The notes: generated by a model not told the origin, from the sequence alone. 29,574 nucleotides of DNA from JAZKSG01 sp036626215 (GCA_036626215.1 JAZKSG010000016.1:1-29574); one strand, 5' to 3'. Positions 7,814 to 16,117 are shown, counted from the first letter of the stretch. Program-made: numbers and translations.

Positions 7814-9784
7814 ATGAAAACGCTGTATAAAGACAATCATGGTGTTTCCGAAGTAGTAGGTTATGCCCTATCTCTAGGTGTAATGACTATGTTGGTAACC
7901 GGCGCCTACTTTATAACAGATGCAGCAGTTGATAATAAAGTAAAAATCGCAGCTGGTATCCAAGCTCAAAACGTAGCAGATGATGTAGCTGACAGCTTGA
8001 TAAACGCCTTTGTCATGTATCAAAATTATCCTACCTCAAACTACACCCGTACTGTTAAACTACCTGGAGGGTTAGCAGGATTATCTTACTATATCGAAGT
8101 AAATCAAGACTGGGTTTTTGTAAACACCACCAACGGACAAGTTAAAGAAAACTCTTCTCTACATAACCTACCTGAAAACAGCTATTTTAAAATGGATCAT
8201 AAAATGTATGGGGCAAACAGCGAACTAGTTATAAAATGTCCTGCCTCCAACCCAAAATACAAATTTGATTTTGGGCCATATAACTCTACATCCCCATGGG
8301 ATAAACAAAAATCTTACATCCGAATTTCAAACCTATCCAAACAAAATATACAATGGCCTCCAACTCTATCTGATGAGTGGGAGTATTGTAACCGGATAAA
8401 CATATCTAACCCAACAAATAAAGAAATCAGGGATTATCCTATATTGGTAAGGTTGGATCCCTCTAACTTCGACTACTCCAAGGCTAACCAAAACGGCTCA
8501 GACCTCCGGTTCCATGATGAAAACAATAATGAGCTAGATTTTTGGATAGAAAGATGGAATCCAAAGAATACTTCTACCTCACGGATATGGGTAAAAATAC
8601 CAGCCATACCTGGAGATGGATGCTACATATACATGTATTATGGCAACGACACAGCCACCTTCAGCGGCAATAATGATGGAAACAAAGTTTTCCCGTTTTT
8701 TGAAGACTTCGAAGTTGCTGATACTACATCTCCAGACAGTTGCTCTCTAAACTCAGATTGGGATTTTGAAAACGAATGCAACATCTCAGATGGCATGCTT
8801 GTATTAGAAAACACCTCATCGGGTGATGCCATCGCAACAGTTACATCAAAAAATATCTCCGATGGTGTCATTGAGTCAAAAGTCAAAGCAACTGACGATA
8901 GGAGAGATGCTAGTATTTTTGCGAGAGATAACGACAGCGGCGATTGGCGTTATATTTTCCACAATGGAAACTGGACAAATCCTACATCATGGGAAAGTTA
9001 TAATTATTTCAACTGTTCTGTCTCAAAAAACTATACATCTAGCCCATTGGAGCAACTTCCAAAGGCAACAGATAGCGGAAATACTCCTATAAGTAAAAAC
9101 CGGTGGCATCGTCTAATATTCACCATTAACGGTTCTGACTATGTCGGAGCTAGATATCTATATGACTCTTTTGGATTAGACGCATATGCCAACTGGTCTA
9201 ATACAGATGACAACTTTTTAGGTAACTGTAACGACGGCCGTTTCGGCTTGATAAATCAACATGGAGCTCCATCTTATTTCGACTGGGTTTTTCTAAGACC
9301 CTTCCAGGGTGATACATCAGTTTCTTCTAATGCTAAACCTGAAGATCAATATCCAACAGCGTATATAGGTGGAACAGTTTCACAATCTTATTTCCAATGG
9401 AACAATACAGATAGTTTAGAAACAGAGATTAGAACTGATGTATCAAATGATTTAACTAGAGACCATGTTGGATGTACAGATAGCAGATATTTTAACGTCT
9501 CCGGATTAAAAGAAAACACTGTGCATACTCTTCTCTTCAAAATTGGTGACACTAAAAAAGACATAAAGAACATGAAGATAACTGTAAACGGCGCTGTAAA
9601 CGGCGAAGTTCTCTCCATACCTGATTTAGACGCTGGCGACTATACAACTAAAGCTATCGACGTTGAGTCAAACTCAACAGGTGGCTTTGAAATAAAATTC
9701 GAATCCTCTCATTTTTGGAATATTTGTTCTTTGCAGATTGAGCAAAACGTGAGAGAAATAGAAATGAAGGTGAGAGCAATATGA
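7814..9784 (+). CDS. Pilin-like surface protein with DUF2341 and concanavalin/lectin-like insert
   Basis: 656-residue exported protein. The N-terminus HGVSEVVGYALSLGVMTML resembles archaeal pilin-like proteins (class III-type helix at about 10-33). Residues to about 180 form a pilin body. A DUF2341 domain follows at about 187-290 (WEYCNRINISNP, YPILVRLD, YIYMYYGND). Next comes a lectin/glucanase-like beta-sandwich region at about 295-510 (FFEDFEVAD, DGVIESKV, WHRLIFTINGSD, FDWVFLRPF), and then a C-terminal region to 656 that may continue the pilin body. DUF2341 is common in archaeal and bacterial surface proteins and suggests carbohydrate or surface binding. The stop overlaps the next start (ATGA). 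It probably acts as an adhesive minor pilin, by inference. Confidence 0.8.
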   Translation: MKTLYKDNHGVSEVVGYALSLGVMTMLVTGAYFITDAAVDNKVKIAAGIQAQNVADDVADSLINAFVMYQNYPTSNYTRTVKLPGGLAGLSYYIEVNQDWVFVNTTNGQVKENSSLHNLPENSYFKMDHKMYGANSELVIKCPASNPKYKFDFGPYNSTSPWDKQKSYIRISNLSKQNIQWPPTLSDEWEYCNRINISNPTNKEIRDYPILVRLDPSNFDYSKANQNGSDLRFHDENNNELDFWIERWNPKNTSTSRIWVKIPAIPGDGCYIYMYYGNDTATFSGNNDGNKVFPFFEDFEVADTTSPDSCSLNSDWDFENECNISDGMLVLENTSSGDAIATVTSKNISDGVIESKVKATDDRRDASIFARDNDSGDWRYIFHNGNWTNPTSWESYNYFNCSVSKNYTSSPLEQLPKATDSGNTPISKNRWHRLIFTINGSDYVGARYLYDSFGLDAYANWSNTDDNFLGNCNDGRFGLINQHGAPSYFDWVFLRPFQGDTSVSSNAKPEDQYPTAYIGGTVSQSYFQWNNTDSLETEIRTDVSNDLTRDHVGCTDSRYFNVSGLKENTVHTLLFKIGDTKKDIKNMKITVNGAVNGEVLSIPDLDAGDYTTKAIDVESNSTGGFEIKFESSHFWNICSLQIEQNVREIEMKVRAI

Positions 9785-10251
9785 AAAAAAATGATTCTGC
9801 TCAGATACAAGTCCTTGAAGTAATCATTGTAGCAGGTATCATTTTCGCTTCGCTCTACTTTATACAGGGTCTTACCTCTCCGACTTTCCCTGAGTCTTAT
9901 CAGAAAAAACCTTTGAAAACCCGAGTTAAGTCTGCTATTGACAGCATCGACAGCGTCCCAGATGACGAATACCGTAGTTTACTTGTTAGATATATGGTAG
10001 AGAATACAACTGAAAACAAAAGAACACTTGGAAATAGGATTTGGAATCTTATATTTCCAAGCTATGGATACCATATCTACAAATATAATCTATCAAAAAT
10101 GTATAAAAATTCATCTGCAACAGTAGATGATTACAGAACATTATATGTTACTAACAACCCACCGGAGGTTGGTAAAAAAGTTCAGGCTTCTAAAATCTTT
10201 GTTCATGACGGCTACTTATATGAAATAGTAGTGGAGGCATGGTATCAATGA
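9781..10251 (+). CDS. Minor pilin-like protein
   Basis: 156-residue protein with a short charged leader (MKKNDSAQ) followed by IQVLEVIIVAGIIFASLYFI, a single N-terminal helix typical of small archaeal pilin-like proteins; it resembles those in haloarchaeal pilus operons (QxxxLE pattern). The rest is a soluble extracellular domain without recognised motifs. Its ATG overlaps the upstream stop (ATGA), and its own stop overlaps the next gene in the same way, showing tight translational coupling in the pilus operon. It is probably a minor subunit or initiation component. Confidence 0.75.
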   Translation: MKKNDSAQIQVLEVIIVAGIIFASLYFIQGLTSPTFPESYQKKPLKTRVKSAIDSIDSVPDDEYRSLLVRYMVENTTENKRTLGNRIWNLIFPSYGYHIYKYNLSKMYKNSSATVDDYRTLYVTNNPPEVGKKVQASKIFVHDGYLYEIVVEAWYQ

Positions 10252-10664
10252 ACAAAAGAAGATGTGACGACAAGGGTCAACTTCTGATAGTCGCCGGTGT
10301 ATTGATCTCTATAATGATAGTGACATCTGCAATAGTAAGTGTAAACCTTGCTGCTACAAACAAACCTGTAGATAAAGGCACGTTTATAAAATCAGAGTTT
10401 GAAGATGTACGTGAAACGTTTGGTTTTGCTTTGCAAGACCAACTATCTCAAGATGTAGCGGAGTCCGAAGATGCTTTGCAGACTGTTTTTAACGACACCA
10501 AAAACCAGTTTAGTTTCGCTGAATCCCGCCGAGATTATTATTTTAACGCTGAATATCTGGAGACGAAATATGTAGCTGATAAACCCGATAGCGTAAAGGT
10601 TCGTATCATTTTGAAAAACGAAAGAGATTCTGTTTCGGATGTTGTCTATTACCCTATAGATTAA
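10248..10664 (+). CDS. Minor pilin-like protein
   Basis: Small pilin-like protein of 138 residues when started at the ATG at 10248, which overlaps the upstream stop (ATGA) and lies 10 nt after GGAGG (10233-10237). An in-frame ATG at 10239 is too close to that site. The leader MNKRRCDDKGQ precedes a hydrophobic helix (LLIVAGVLISIMIVTSAIVSV), a KGQ-hydrophobic arrangement typical of archaeal pilin-like subunits. The extracellular part carries no known motif. No Hint or adhesin insert is present. It is probably a minor subunit of the same pilus. Confidence 0.75.
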   Translation: MNKRRCDDKGQLLIVAGVLISIMIVTSAIVSVNLAATNKPVDKGTFIKSEFEDVRETFGFALQDQLSQDVAESEDALQTVFNDTKNQFSFAESRRDYYFNAEYLETKYVADKPDSVKVRIILKNERDSVSDVVYYPID

Positions 10665-10690
10665 ATATATGTTTTAGGAGGAAAAAAAAG

Positions 10691-11791
10691 ATGAGATATA
10701 TGAAAAATTATCTGTTAAAAACCTTAGTTTTAGTTGTTACTCTCTGTGTTGTTTTTACAGCTGTCAACTTTTTGTTAACTGAAAATAATTCTAAAACAAA
10801 AATCGCTGAAGACAGCGATGTTTATGCAGAAAAACTGTGTAAAAAAATTTTTAACACCTTAGTCTACAGCCAGGGTAGTAATATATCTGGATGCAGCGAA
10901 TGGTACAAAGATGATAACATCGTTGAAAACATAGAAACACTTGGTTTATCTGTCGACAAAAACAAGCTGTATAACGAAACAGCTTCTGAAGACACTCAAA
11001 GCTTTGGATGTCTACCTGGAGATACCGAGATAACTATGGCTGATGGAACCCTTAAAAAAATCGAAGAAGTTGAAAAAAACGATGAAGTACTATCTTTTAA
11101 CATAGGCACAAGGAGGATGATGTTTTCTAGTGTAAAAGATGTTAAAAAAGTTTTATGTAGAGGTTTATATGAGATCAACGATGGTTTACTTTATGTCACA
11201 GAGGATCATCCTTTGTTTGTAAAACATCCAGATGGTGGTATAGGTTTAGCTTCGTTTAACCCTGTTAAGACTTTTCAGATATATGGCTGCTGTGATGTTT
11301 CCTTGCTCTCTGAGGATGATGAAATTTATCGATGGGGTGTAGGATGGACTGATATTGAAAACGTTGTATTTCATGCTGACGAAAAAAAAGTATATACTCT
11401 CTGCCTAGAGGGTTTTCCTCATAATTTCTTTGCAAACAGTGTTTTGGTTAGCAATTCAAATACATATATTGTAAAAAGTTTTAAAGAAGGTGTATCTCGT
11501 TTAATGAAGCAGAATTATGTTATTCTTAGTTTACAGAAAATTCAGAGTATTGCTGAAGATCTTTCTTATGATGAAATCAAGGAGAAACTTGGTATCCCGT
11601 TTAAATACGATTTTAAAATAACTATAGTGTATCATACTAACACAGGTAGTAAGTTTTATACTGTTTCTTCATCCCATGGTTCGGTGTATGATCATGATGT
11701 TAGCGCTGTTGATAGAAAAAATGTTTTAGTTTGGGATAGTGAAAATGAGGGGTATTCATATGGTTGGATAAGAGTTGAAATCTTTGCATAA
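10691..11791 (+). CDS. Pilin-like/anchored surface protein interrupted by a Hint domain (Ser-Asn/Ser junction)
   Basis: 366-residue protein, last gene of the operon. The start ATG follows a strong AGGAGG (10676-10681). A hydrophobic helix at about 7-28 is followed by an extracellular stretch with SEWYKDDN and ETLGLSVDK, which resembles the product of the gene at 12046. A Hint domain occupies residues 107-255. The C-terminal extein (256-366, from SNTYIVKSF) contains a beta-rich domain. If spliced, the product would be about 217 residues, similar in size to the other minor pilins. A T-rich stretch after the stop probably ends the operon. Confidence 0.8.
   Translation: MRYMKNYLLKTLVLVVTLCVVFTAVNFLLTENNSKTKIAEDSDVYAEKLCKKIFNTLVYSQGSNISGCSEWYKDDNIVENIETLGLSVDKNKLYNETASEDTQSFGCLPGDTEITMADGTLKKIEEVEKNDEVLSFNIGTRRMMFSSVKDVKKVLCRGLYEINDGLLYVTEDHPLFVKHPDGGIGLASFNPVKTFQIYGCCDVSLLSEDDEIYRWGVGWTDIENVVFHADEKKVYTLCLEGFPHNFFANSVLVSNSNTYIVKSFKEGVSRLMKQNYVILSLQKIQSIAEDLSYDEIKEKLGIPFKYDFKITIVYHTNTGSKFYTVSSSHGSVYDHDVSAVDRKNVLVWDSENEGYSYGWIRVEIFA
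11009..11455 (+). other. Mini-intein/Hint domain with non-canonical Ser-Asn C-terminus
   Basis: In-frame 149-residue Hint domain. It starts at Cys107 (TGT at 11009; CLPGDTEITMADG). Block B is VTEDHPLFV with Thr and His, block F is YTLCLEGFPHNFFAN, and it ends VLVSN before Ser256 (TCA at 11456). The penultimate His is Ser and the block F Asp is Thr. Inteins lacking the penultimate His are known, so slow or conditional splicing or cleavage is possible. It is clearly diverged from the two other Hint domains in this operon, so it was acquired separately or much earlier. Confidence 0.78.
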
Positions 11792-11792
11792 A

Positions 11793-11826
11793 TTTTTTTG
11801 TTATTCTTACATTTCTGTTATTTTTC
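11793..11826 (+). terminator. T-rich transcription stop after the pilus operon
   Basis: Just after the last operon stop there is a run of seven T (11793-11799), followed by further T-rich stretches. Archaeal RNA polymerase terminates at such tracts. No convincing hairpin is seen. Confidence 0.45.
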
Positions 11827-11989
11827 CTCGCTATGTTTATATGTAATTATTTATAGAACTGTTTATTAGGTATAAATTATGTTTATAGGTAGAAAGAGAT
11901 GCAGTTGTTTTCTGTCTCTGTTTTTTTCTGCTGGTAGATCTTTATTTTTTGGGTTGTTATTCTTTCATTCTGACAATTTTACACATCAC

Positions 11990-11999
11990 TTTTAAATAT
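11990..11999 (+). promoter_or_regulatory. TATA box for the Ig/PKD surface protein gene
   Basis: TTTTAAATAT lies about 56 nt before the ATG at 12046, in a 254-bp gap with no gene. This is a good archaeal TATA match with a plausible start site near 12020. It separates the next gene from the pilus operon. The rest of the gap is T-rich and holds nothing else recognisable. Confidence 0.55.
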
Positions 12000-12045
12000 C
12001 AAAAACTACAGAGTATTACGTAAGCTTGATTTGGTGAGGAGAAAA

Positions 12046-13332
12046 ATGTGGATTAAAAAACTATTTGAATATGACGAGGGTACTAGCTCACAGGTTGCCT
12101 TACCCGTTACAGCCGTTACACTACTAATTGTGGCTGTAGCATTGTCATCTGTTTTAGCTACCCCTCCATCTTTTGAACAGTCTAAATCAGAGGATTACGA
12201 CGTAGAGAACGTCGTTTCAGAAATCAGTCAAAAACTGACAGACAGCGTAGGATATTCCGCTAAAAACGGCTCTGAATGGGATTCAGAAAACGTAGAAGAT
12301 ATCGGTTTGAAAGCAGATGAAGAAGAAATAAGGAAGAACGAAAAAGACGATGAAAGTGATTCCACCTCAACAGCTGTAGCTCCTCCAAATTTCAACTATC
12401 CACCAGTAGCCAGGGATGATGGTCCTTATGACGTCTCCGTTGGAGACGCGATAGATATACCTGTTCTAAACAATGACTATGACGAAGAAGATGAACAGAA
12501 GGACTTAACTATAGATAGTACATCCAGTCTGTCTGCTGGTTCTGCTACTATTTCTAATGTTAATGATGGAATATCGTATATAGAATATACAGCTCCTCCT
12601 TCAGCGCAAACTCTCTCTTTTGACTACACAATAAAGGATAGCGGAGATAGCAACGGCAACAATAAAAAAACTGATACAGCTACAGTACGTATAACTGTAA
12701 CAAATGGAGGTATCCCTCCACAGATAATTGATTCTGGTTGGACAGTTCCGTATAGCGAGTATGACCCTGATGTTGACAAGATATATTTCACCCTCATTTT
12801 AAACATCACAGTTTATGAACCTAATTCAGATGATGTCGATTACAGCTACGACTGGGGTGATGGCACGGAGGATACTGGCACTAAAACTCATACAACAAAT
12901 CAGTTCAACATAAGCGAACAACATACATATAATGCTACACAAGAACAAATCACCGGAGACAGTAACGGTCTTACAAAAGAGGAAGAAACCGAAATTATGC
13001 AAAGATATGGTTTCACACAGGAACAAGTTGACAACATCGTCTATGCTATAGAAGTAAATGTTTCAGATGATGATGGTAGTAATTCAGAATGGCTTTTCAT
13101 ATGTTATGACCCTGACAATCCTGATGACCCAGATCTTCCAGACTCTGCAACTGGCTTAGTAATAGATCCTATTCCTCCAAAAACCGATCTTCCACCAGAT
13201 TGGAGTCCACCTGATCCACCTGATGATGGTGGTTCAGAAACTGGAACAGGCACTAGTGACGGATCTCTTGATGGACTAGATGGAGATTCATGGTATTCCG
13301 GTGATGACCAATCTGGTGATCTCATTAGGTGA
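12046..13332 (+). CDS. Pilin-like surface protein with cadherin/Ig-like and PKD-like domains
   Basis: 428-residue exported protein. The start ATG at 12046 follows GGTGAGGAG (12033-12041); an upstream TTG in frame would overlap that site. A hydrophobic helix (about 17-38, ALPVTAVTLLIVAVALSSVL) is followed by SEDYDVENV, SEWDSENVEDIGL, which parallels the N-terminal part of the gene ending at 11791. Where that relative has its Hint domain, this one has an Ig/cadherin-like domain (about 120-230, PPVARDDGPY and VLNNDYD) and a PKD-like domain (about 235-360, YSYDWGDGTED) with an inserted helical stretch around NGLTKEEETEIMQRYGF. A Pro/Asp/Gly-rich tail closes the protein. It has its own promoter. 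A role as a surface adhesin of the same pilus is inferred. Confidence 0.8.
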   Translation: MWIKKLFEYDEGTSSQVALPVTAVTLLIVAVALSSVLATPPSFEQSKSEDYDVENVVSEISQKLTDSVGYSAKNGSEWDSENVEDIGLKADEEEIRKNEKDDESDSTSTAVAPPNFNYPPVARDDGPYDVSVGDAIDIPVLNNDYDEEDEQKDLTIDSTSSLSAGSATISNVNDGISYIEYTAPPSAQTLSFDYTIKDSGDSNGNNKKTDTATVRITVTNGGIPPQIIDSGWTVPYSEYDPDVDKIYFTLILNITVYEPNSDDVDYSYDWGDGTEDTGTKTHTTNQFNISEQHTYNATQEQITGDSNGLTKEEETEIMQRYGFTQEQVDNIVYAIEVNVSDDDGSNSEWLFICYDPDNPDDPDLPDSATGLVIDPIPPKTDLPPDWSPPDPPDDGGSETGTGTSDGSLDGLDGDSWYSGDDQSGDLIR

Positions 13333-13432
13333 TCTCTCTTTTCTTTTTTTAACCGCAATAAAAAACTTTTTTAAACATCTATTTTATTCTAACAAAAAAA
13401 AAATAATACATAAAAGGGGGAGACAAATTTTT

Positions 13433-14164
13433 TTGACTAAAAGAAAAAAAATTTTTATAACAGTTTTAACAATCTTATCCTTGTTTATACTGTTTTCATT
13501 TCAAACAGTTTCAGCTGATCAAAACAAAATTTTATTAGAATATTTCTACAAAGAAGGTTGCGGATCTTGTGAAGAAGTTAAACCAATAATAGAAAGTATC
13601 GAACAAAAATACAGTGAAAAACTTGAAGTTAGAAAAATATTAATGAGTGTAGACTTCCCAGTATTAATACTTTCAACCAACCAAAAATACAGCTATTTAA
13701 CCCATGACGATATAGACAAACAAAACGTCGAGAACATCACAGCTGAATATTTAGCAAAAACCGAAAAAAGCAAAGAAAAACAGGTTTACATCGATTTCAT
13801 CTACCTGTCAAGAGACAGTGAGGCATATAAAGAAGGATACAGTAAATTAAACAAATCATATGTGGAAGACATTTTAAATGACATCCAAAAAAAATATCCA
13901 GAGCAGCTAAAAATCTATAAATATGAAATCGAAACCTTGCCCTTTATCGTAGTTAAAAATCAAACTCGAAACAACTCTACATTGTTTACATACGATAGAA
14001 TAAAAAACTATGAGATGAACGAAACCATAAAGAAATATGTTGAAAACATGGCGAATATCGATTCAAAAGATAAAACTCAATCTACCCCTGGCTTCCATAT
14101 TATAACTGTTTTGTTAACGTTTCTTTTAGCAGCTTTGATATATTTCAAAAAGAAAAAATCTTAA
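13433..14164 (+). CDS. Membrane-anchored extracytoplasmic thioredoxin-like protein (CGSC)
   Basis: 243-residue thiol-disulfide protein. The start is TTG at 13433, 10 nt after a strong GGGGGAG (13416-13422), followed at once by a signal/anchor sequence (KRKKIFITVLTILSLFILF). The earlier in-frame ATG at 13280 would overlap the preceding gene and add a meaningless leader. The thioredoxin fold starts with LLEYFYKEGCGSCEEVKP, active Cys43 and Cys46, and ends in a C-terminal membrane segment (about 218-238) with a positive KKKK tail. The residues between hold a long helical insertion compared with classical thioredoxin. It lies just upstream of a thioredoxin-CcdA fusion, so it is probably its partner in moving reducing equivalents across the membrane. 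Confidence 0.78.
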   Translation: MTKRKKIFITVLTILSLFILFSFQTVSADQNKILLEYFYKEGCGSCEEVKPIIESIEQKYSEKLEVRKILMSVDFPVLILSTNQKYSYLTHDDIDKQNVENITAEYLAKTEKSKEKQVYIDFIYLSRDSEAYKEGYSKLNKSYVEDILNDIQKKYPEQLKIYKYEIETLPFIVVKNQTRNNSTLFTYDRIKNYEMNETIKKYVENMANIDSKDKTQSTPGFHIITVLLTFLLAALIYFKKKKS

Positions 14165-14183
14165 AAGAAGCGGATTATAGATT

Positions 14184-14194
14184 TTTTTATAAAG
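14184..14194 (+). promoter_or_regulatory. TATA box for the thioredoxin-CcdA gene
   Basis: TTTTTATAAAG lies about 70 nt before the TTG start at 14263, in the 98-bp gap between the two redox genes. Confidence 0.4.
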
Positions 14195-14262
14195 AAAAGT
14201 TTAAAAAATGGATATACTCTCCCTTTGTTTTAAAAAACCTAGAAACTGGTGTTTATCTAAAA

Positions 14263-15630
14263 TTGAACAAAAATAACAATATTAAAAAATATTTGATTTA
14301 CTCATTCCTTATATGTTTAGTTTGTCTCATCCTTCTTTCTTCAACTTCAAGCGGAGCAGCTAGTTCTGGAGAAAACATATTACAAAACCAGTTTTTAACT
14401 CAAACAAGTTTTTCATCAGAAAATAATAGTGTAAATCAATCAGATATCTATGTGGATTTTTATTATTCTCCACTCTGCGAAAGCTGCAAAGATATAAAAG
14501 CAAGGGTTATCGATAAACTGAAAAAAGATTACTCTGAAAATGAAACCGTAGTTTTTAGATATAAAGATATAGCAGATTACCCAGATGAGTTTGAATATTA
14601 CCAAGAGGAATACTTGATGTATTATCCTTTTGTTGCTATACAAAACGAGAGTATAGAAAGAGTTGTAGCTGAACCAAAACTAACTATTAAAAACCTCAAA
14701 TTTCTGATCAACAATTTTGGTTCAAACGTTTCACTTGACAACATCGTTGAAACTCCTGATGACAACAAATCTTCAGTTAGAGAGTTCGACTTTCTGTTTT
14801 GGCATATAAGTCTTGATACCCAGGATTATTCACTTCCAGTTTTAACCCTAGTGTTGGGTATAGCAGATAGTTTCAACCCCTGCGCTATCTTCATACTGTT
14901 TTTCTTGTTGAATTTTCTTCTACATACTAACTCAAGAAAAAGAATGTTACTCATAGCCGGGATCTTCATCTTTTTCTCAGGTCTATTATATGCATTGTTT
15001 ATGTTCATCATGTACGAAACCCTAGTGGTGATTCGTACAGCTCAAAACATCCTAATTATAAGTCTTGTAGCAGGTTTAGTAGTTTTACCGTTTGGTATAT
15101 TAAACATCAAAGATTTTTTCTTTTTCAAAAAAGGTGTATCTTTAAGCATTCCAGAGGATAAAAAACCCAAGTTGTTTAAACAAGTACGGAAAATCGTTAA
15201 AAACCCTGCTCTGGGAGCTACTATCCTTGCAACAATCATATTAGCTCTAACTGTCAACTTCTACGAGTTATTATGTACACTTGGTTTACCATTAGCATTT
15301 ACCAGTCGATTAGCTGCAGCAAATATAACACAAGGATCTGGCTCATACTACATATATATATTGTTCTATAACATAGTCTACGTTATACCATTAATCGTAA
15401 TTGTGTTAATTTTTGTTTTCACCCTCAACAGAATAAATCTGACAGAATGGCATGGACGTATACTAAAACTTCTATCTGGTGTTATGCTTAGTTCTTTCGG
15501 CGTCATACTACTATTCCAACATGAACTACTCGGAAACTTCCTTGTACCAATCTTTTTACTGTTGTTAAGCATAGCTGTAACCGCAGCTGTTACAACGATT
15601 TGGAAAAAATTTAAACCCGAGCTCACATAA
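14263..15630 (+). CDS. Thioredoxin-CcdA/DsbD-like transmembrane thiol transporter
   Basis: 455-residue fusion. The start is TTG at 14263. A signal anchor (about 8-30) is followed by an external thioredoxin-like domain with CESC (Cys72, Cys75) in VDFYYSPLCESCKD. A CcdA-type membrane domain with about six helices starts near 190. The two intramembrane cysteines are Cys207 in FNPCAIF and Cys338 in ELLCTLGLPLAF, the paired positions that shuttle electrons in CcdA/DsbD proteins. It would move reducing equivalents from cytosolic thioredoxin to exported proteins. The neighbouring CGSC protein is a likely partner. Proximity to Hint-bearing pilins, which need a free Cys1, makes those a candidate substrate, by inference only. 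Confidence 0.88.
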   Translation: MNKNNNIKKYLIYSFLICLVCLILLSSTSSGAASSGENILQNQFLTQTSFSSENNSVNQSDIYVDFYYSPLCESCKDIKARVIDKLKKDYSENETVVFRYKDIADYPDEFEYYQEEYLMYYPFVAIQNESIERVVAEPKLTIKNLKFLINNFGSNVSLDNIVETPDDNKSSVREFDFLFWHISLDTQDYSLPVLTLVLGIADSFNPCAIFILFFLLNFLLHTNSRKRMLLIAGIFIFFSGLLYALFMFIMYETLVVIRTAQNILIISLVAGLVVLPFGILNIKDFFFFKKGVSLSIPEDKKPKLFKQVRKIVKNPALGATILATIILALTVNFYELLCTLGLPLAFTSRLAAANITQGSGSYYIYILFYNIVYVIPLIVIVLIFVFTLNRINLTEWHGRILKLLSGVMLSSFGVILLFQHELLGNFLVPIFLLLLSIAVTAAVTTIWKKFKPELT

Positions 15631-15645
15631 AAAAAGTGTTATTCT

Positions 15646-15960
15646 ATGAGCCATCGCAATAAAAAACAAGAAAAAAAAATCGCTAGACAAAGAATACATA
15701 GACTCTTCAACATGGCTGAACAGGCCGCGTTAAACAAAAAAATAGATAGAGCAAATCGGTATGTAGAAATAGCTCGTAAACTCTCTATGCGCCATCTAGT
15801 AAAAATCCCTCGAAAATATAAGAGACGCTTCTGTAAACATTGCTACCATTATCTACTTCCAGGTGTAACATGTAGAATACGTATACATAAAGGCAAAGTA
15901 GTGTTTTATTGCTATAACTGTAAAAAATTTTTTAGAATACCCTTAAACCCCAAAAAATAA
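15646..15960 (+). CDS. rnp4: RNase P protein component 4 (Rpp21/Rpr2 family)
   Basis: 104-residue protein subunit of archaeal RNase P, which removes 5' leaders from pre-tRNA. The N-terminal half is helical and basic (IARQRIHRLFNMAEQA, NRYVEIARKLSMRHLVKIP). The C-terminal half is a zinc ribbon with CKHC and, after the RIRIHKGKVVFYC strand, CYNC. The length is typical for the family. It starts 15 bp after the redox gene and heads a block of translation genes, a common euryarchaeal arrangement. Confidence 0.93.
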   Translation: MSHRNKKQEKKIARQRIHRLFNMAEQAALNKKIDRANRYVEIARKLSMRHLVKIPRKYKRRFCKHCYHYLLPGVTCRIRIHKGKVVFYCYNCKKFFRIPLNPKK

Positions 15961-16051
15961 CGTTGTTTTTTTAATAAAAAATAGGGGAAAAAGTAATAAA
16001 AAACCATTGACTGACATTGTTACAGGTTAAAATGACCCAACCTTGGCAAAG

Positions 16052-16062
16052 TATTTATAACC
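16052..16062 (+). promoter_or_regulatory. TATA box for the S19e operon
   Basis: TATTTATAACC lies about 56 nt upstream of the S19e ATG, in the 157-bp gap after RNP4. It probably drives S19e, PDCD5, L39e and L31e together. Confidence 0.55.
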
Positions 16063-16117
16063 TTTTGTTTATTAGGGTTGTCCGCTTCATCTAAAGTTAT
16101 AGGAGAAAAAAGAGTAT

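Noticed and set aside
3751..11455. Homing endonuclease within the Hint domains
   Set aside because: All three are 132-149 residues, with no room for a LAGLIDADG or HNH domain and no such motif seen.
13280..13432. Upstream ATG start for the thioredoxin-like gene
   Set aside because: It overlaps the preceding gene's end in another frame; the TTG at 13433 has a strong GGGGGAG and begins directly with a signal anchor.
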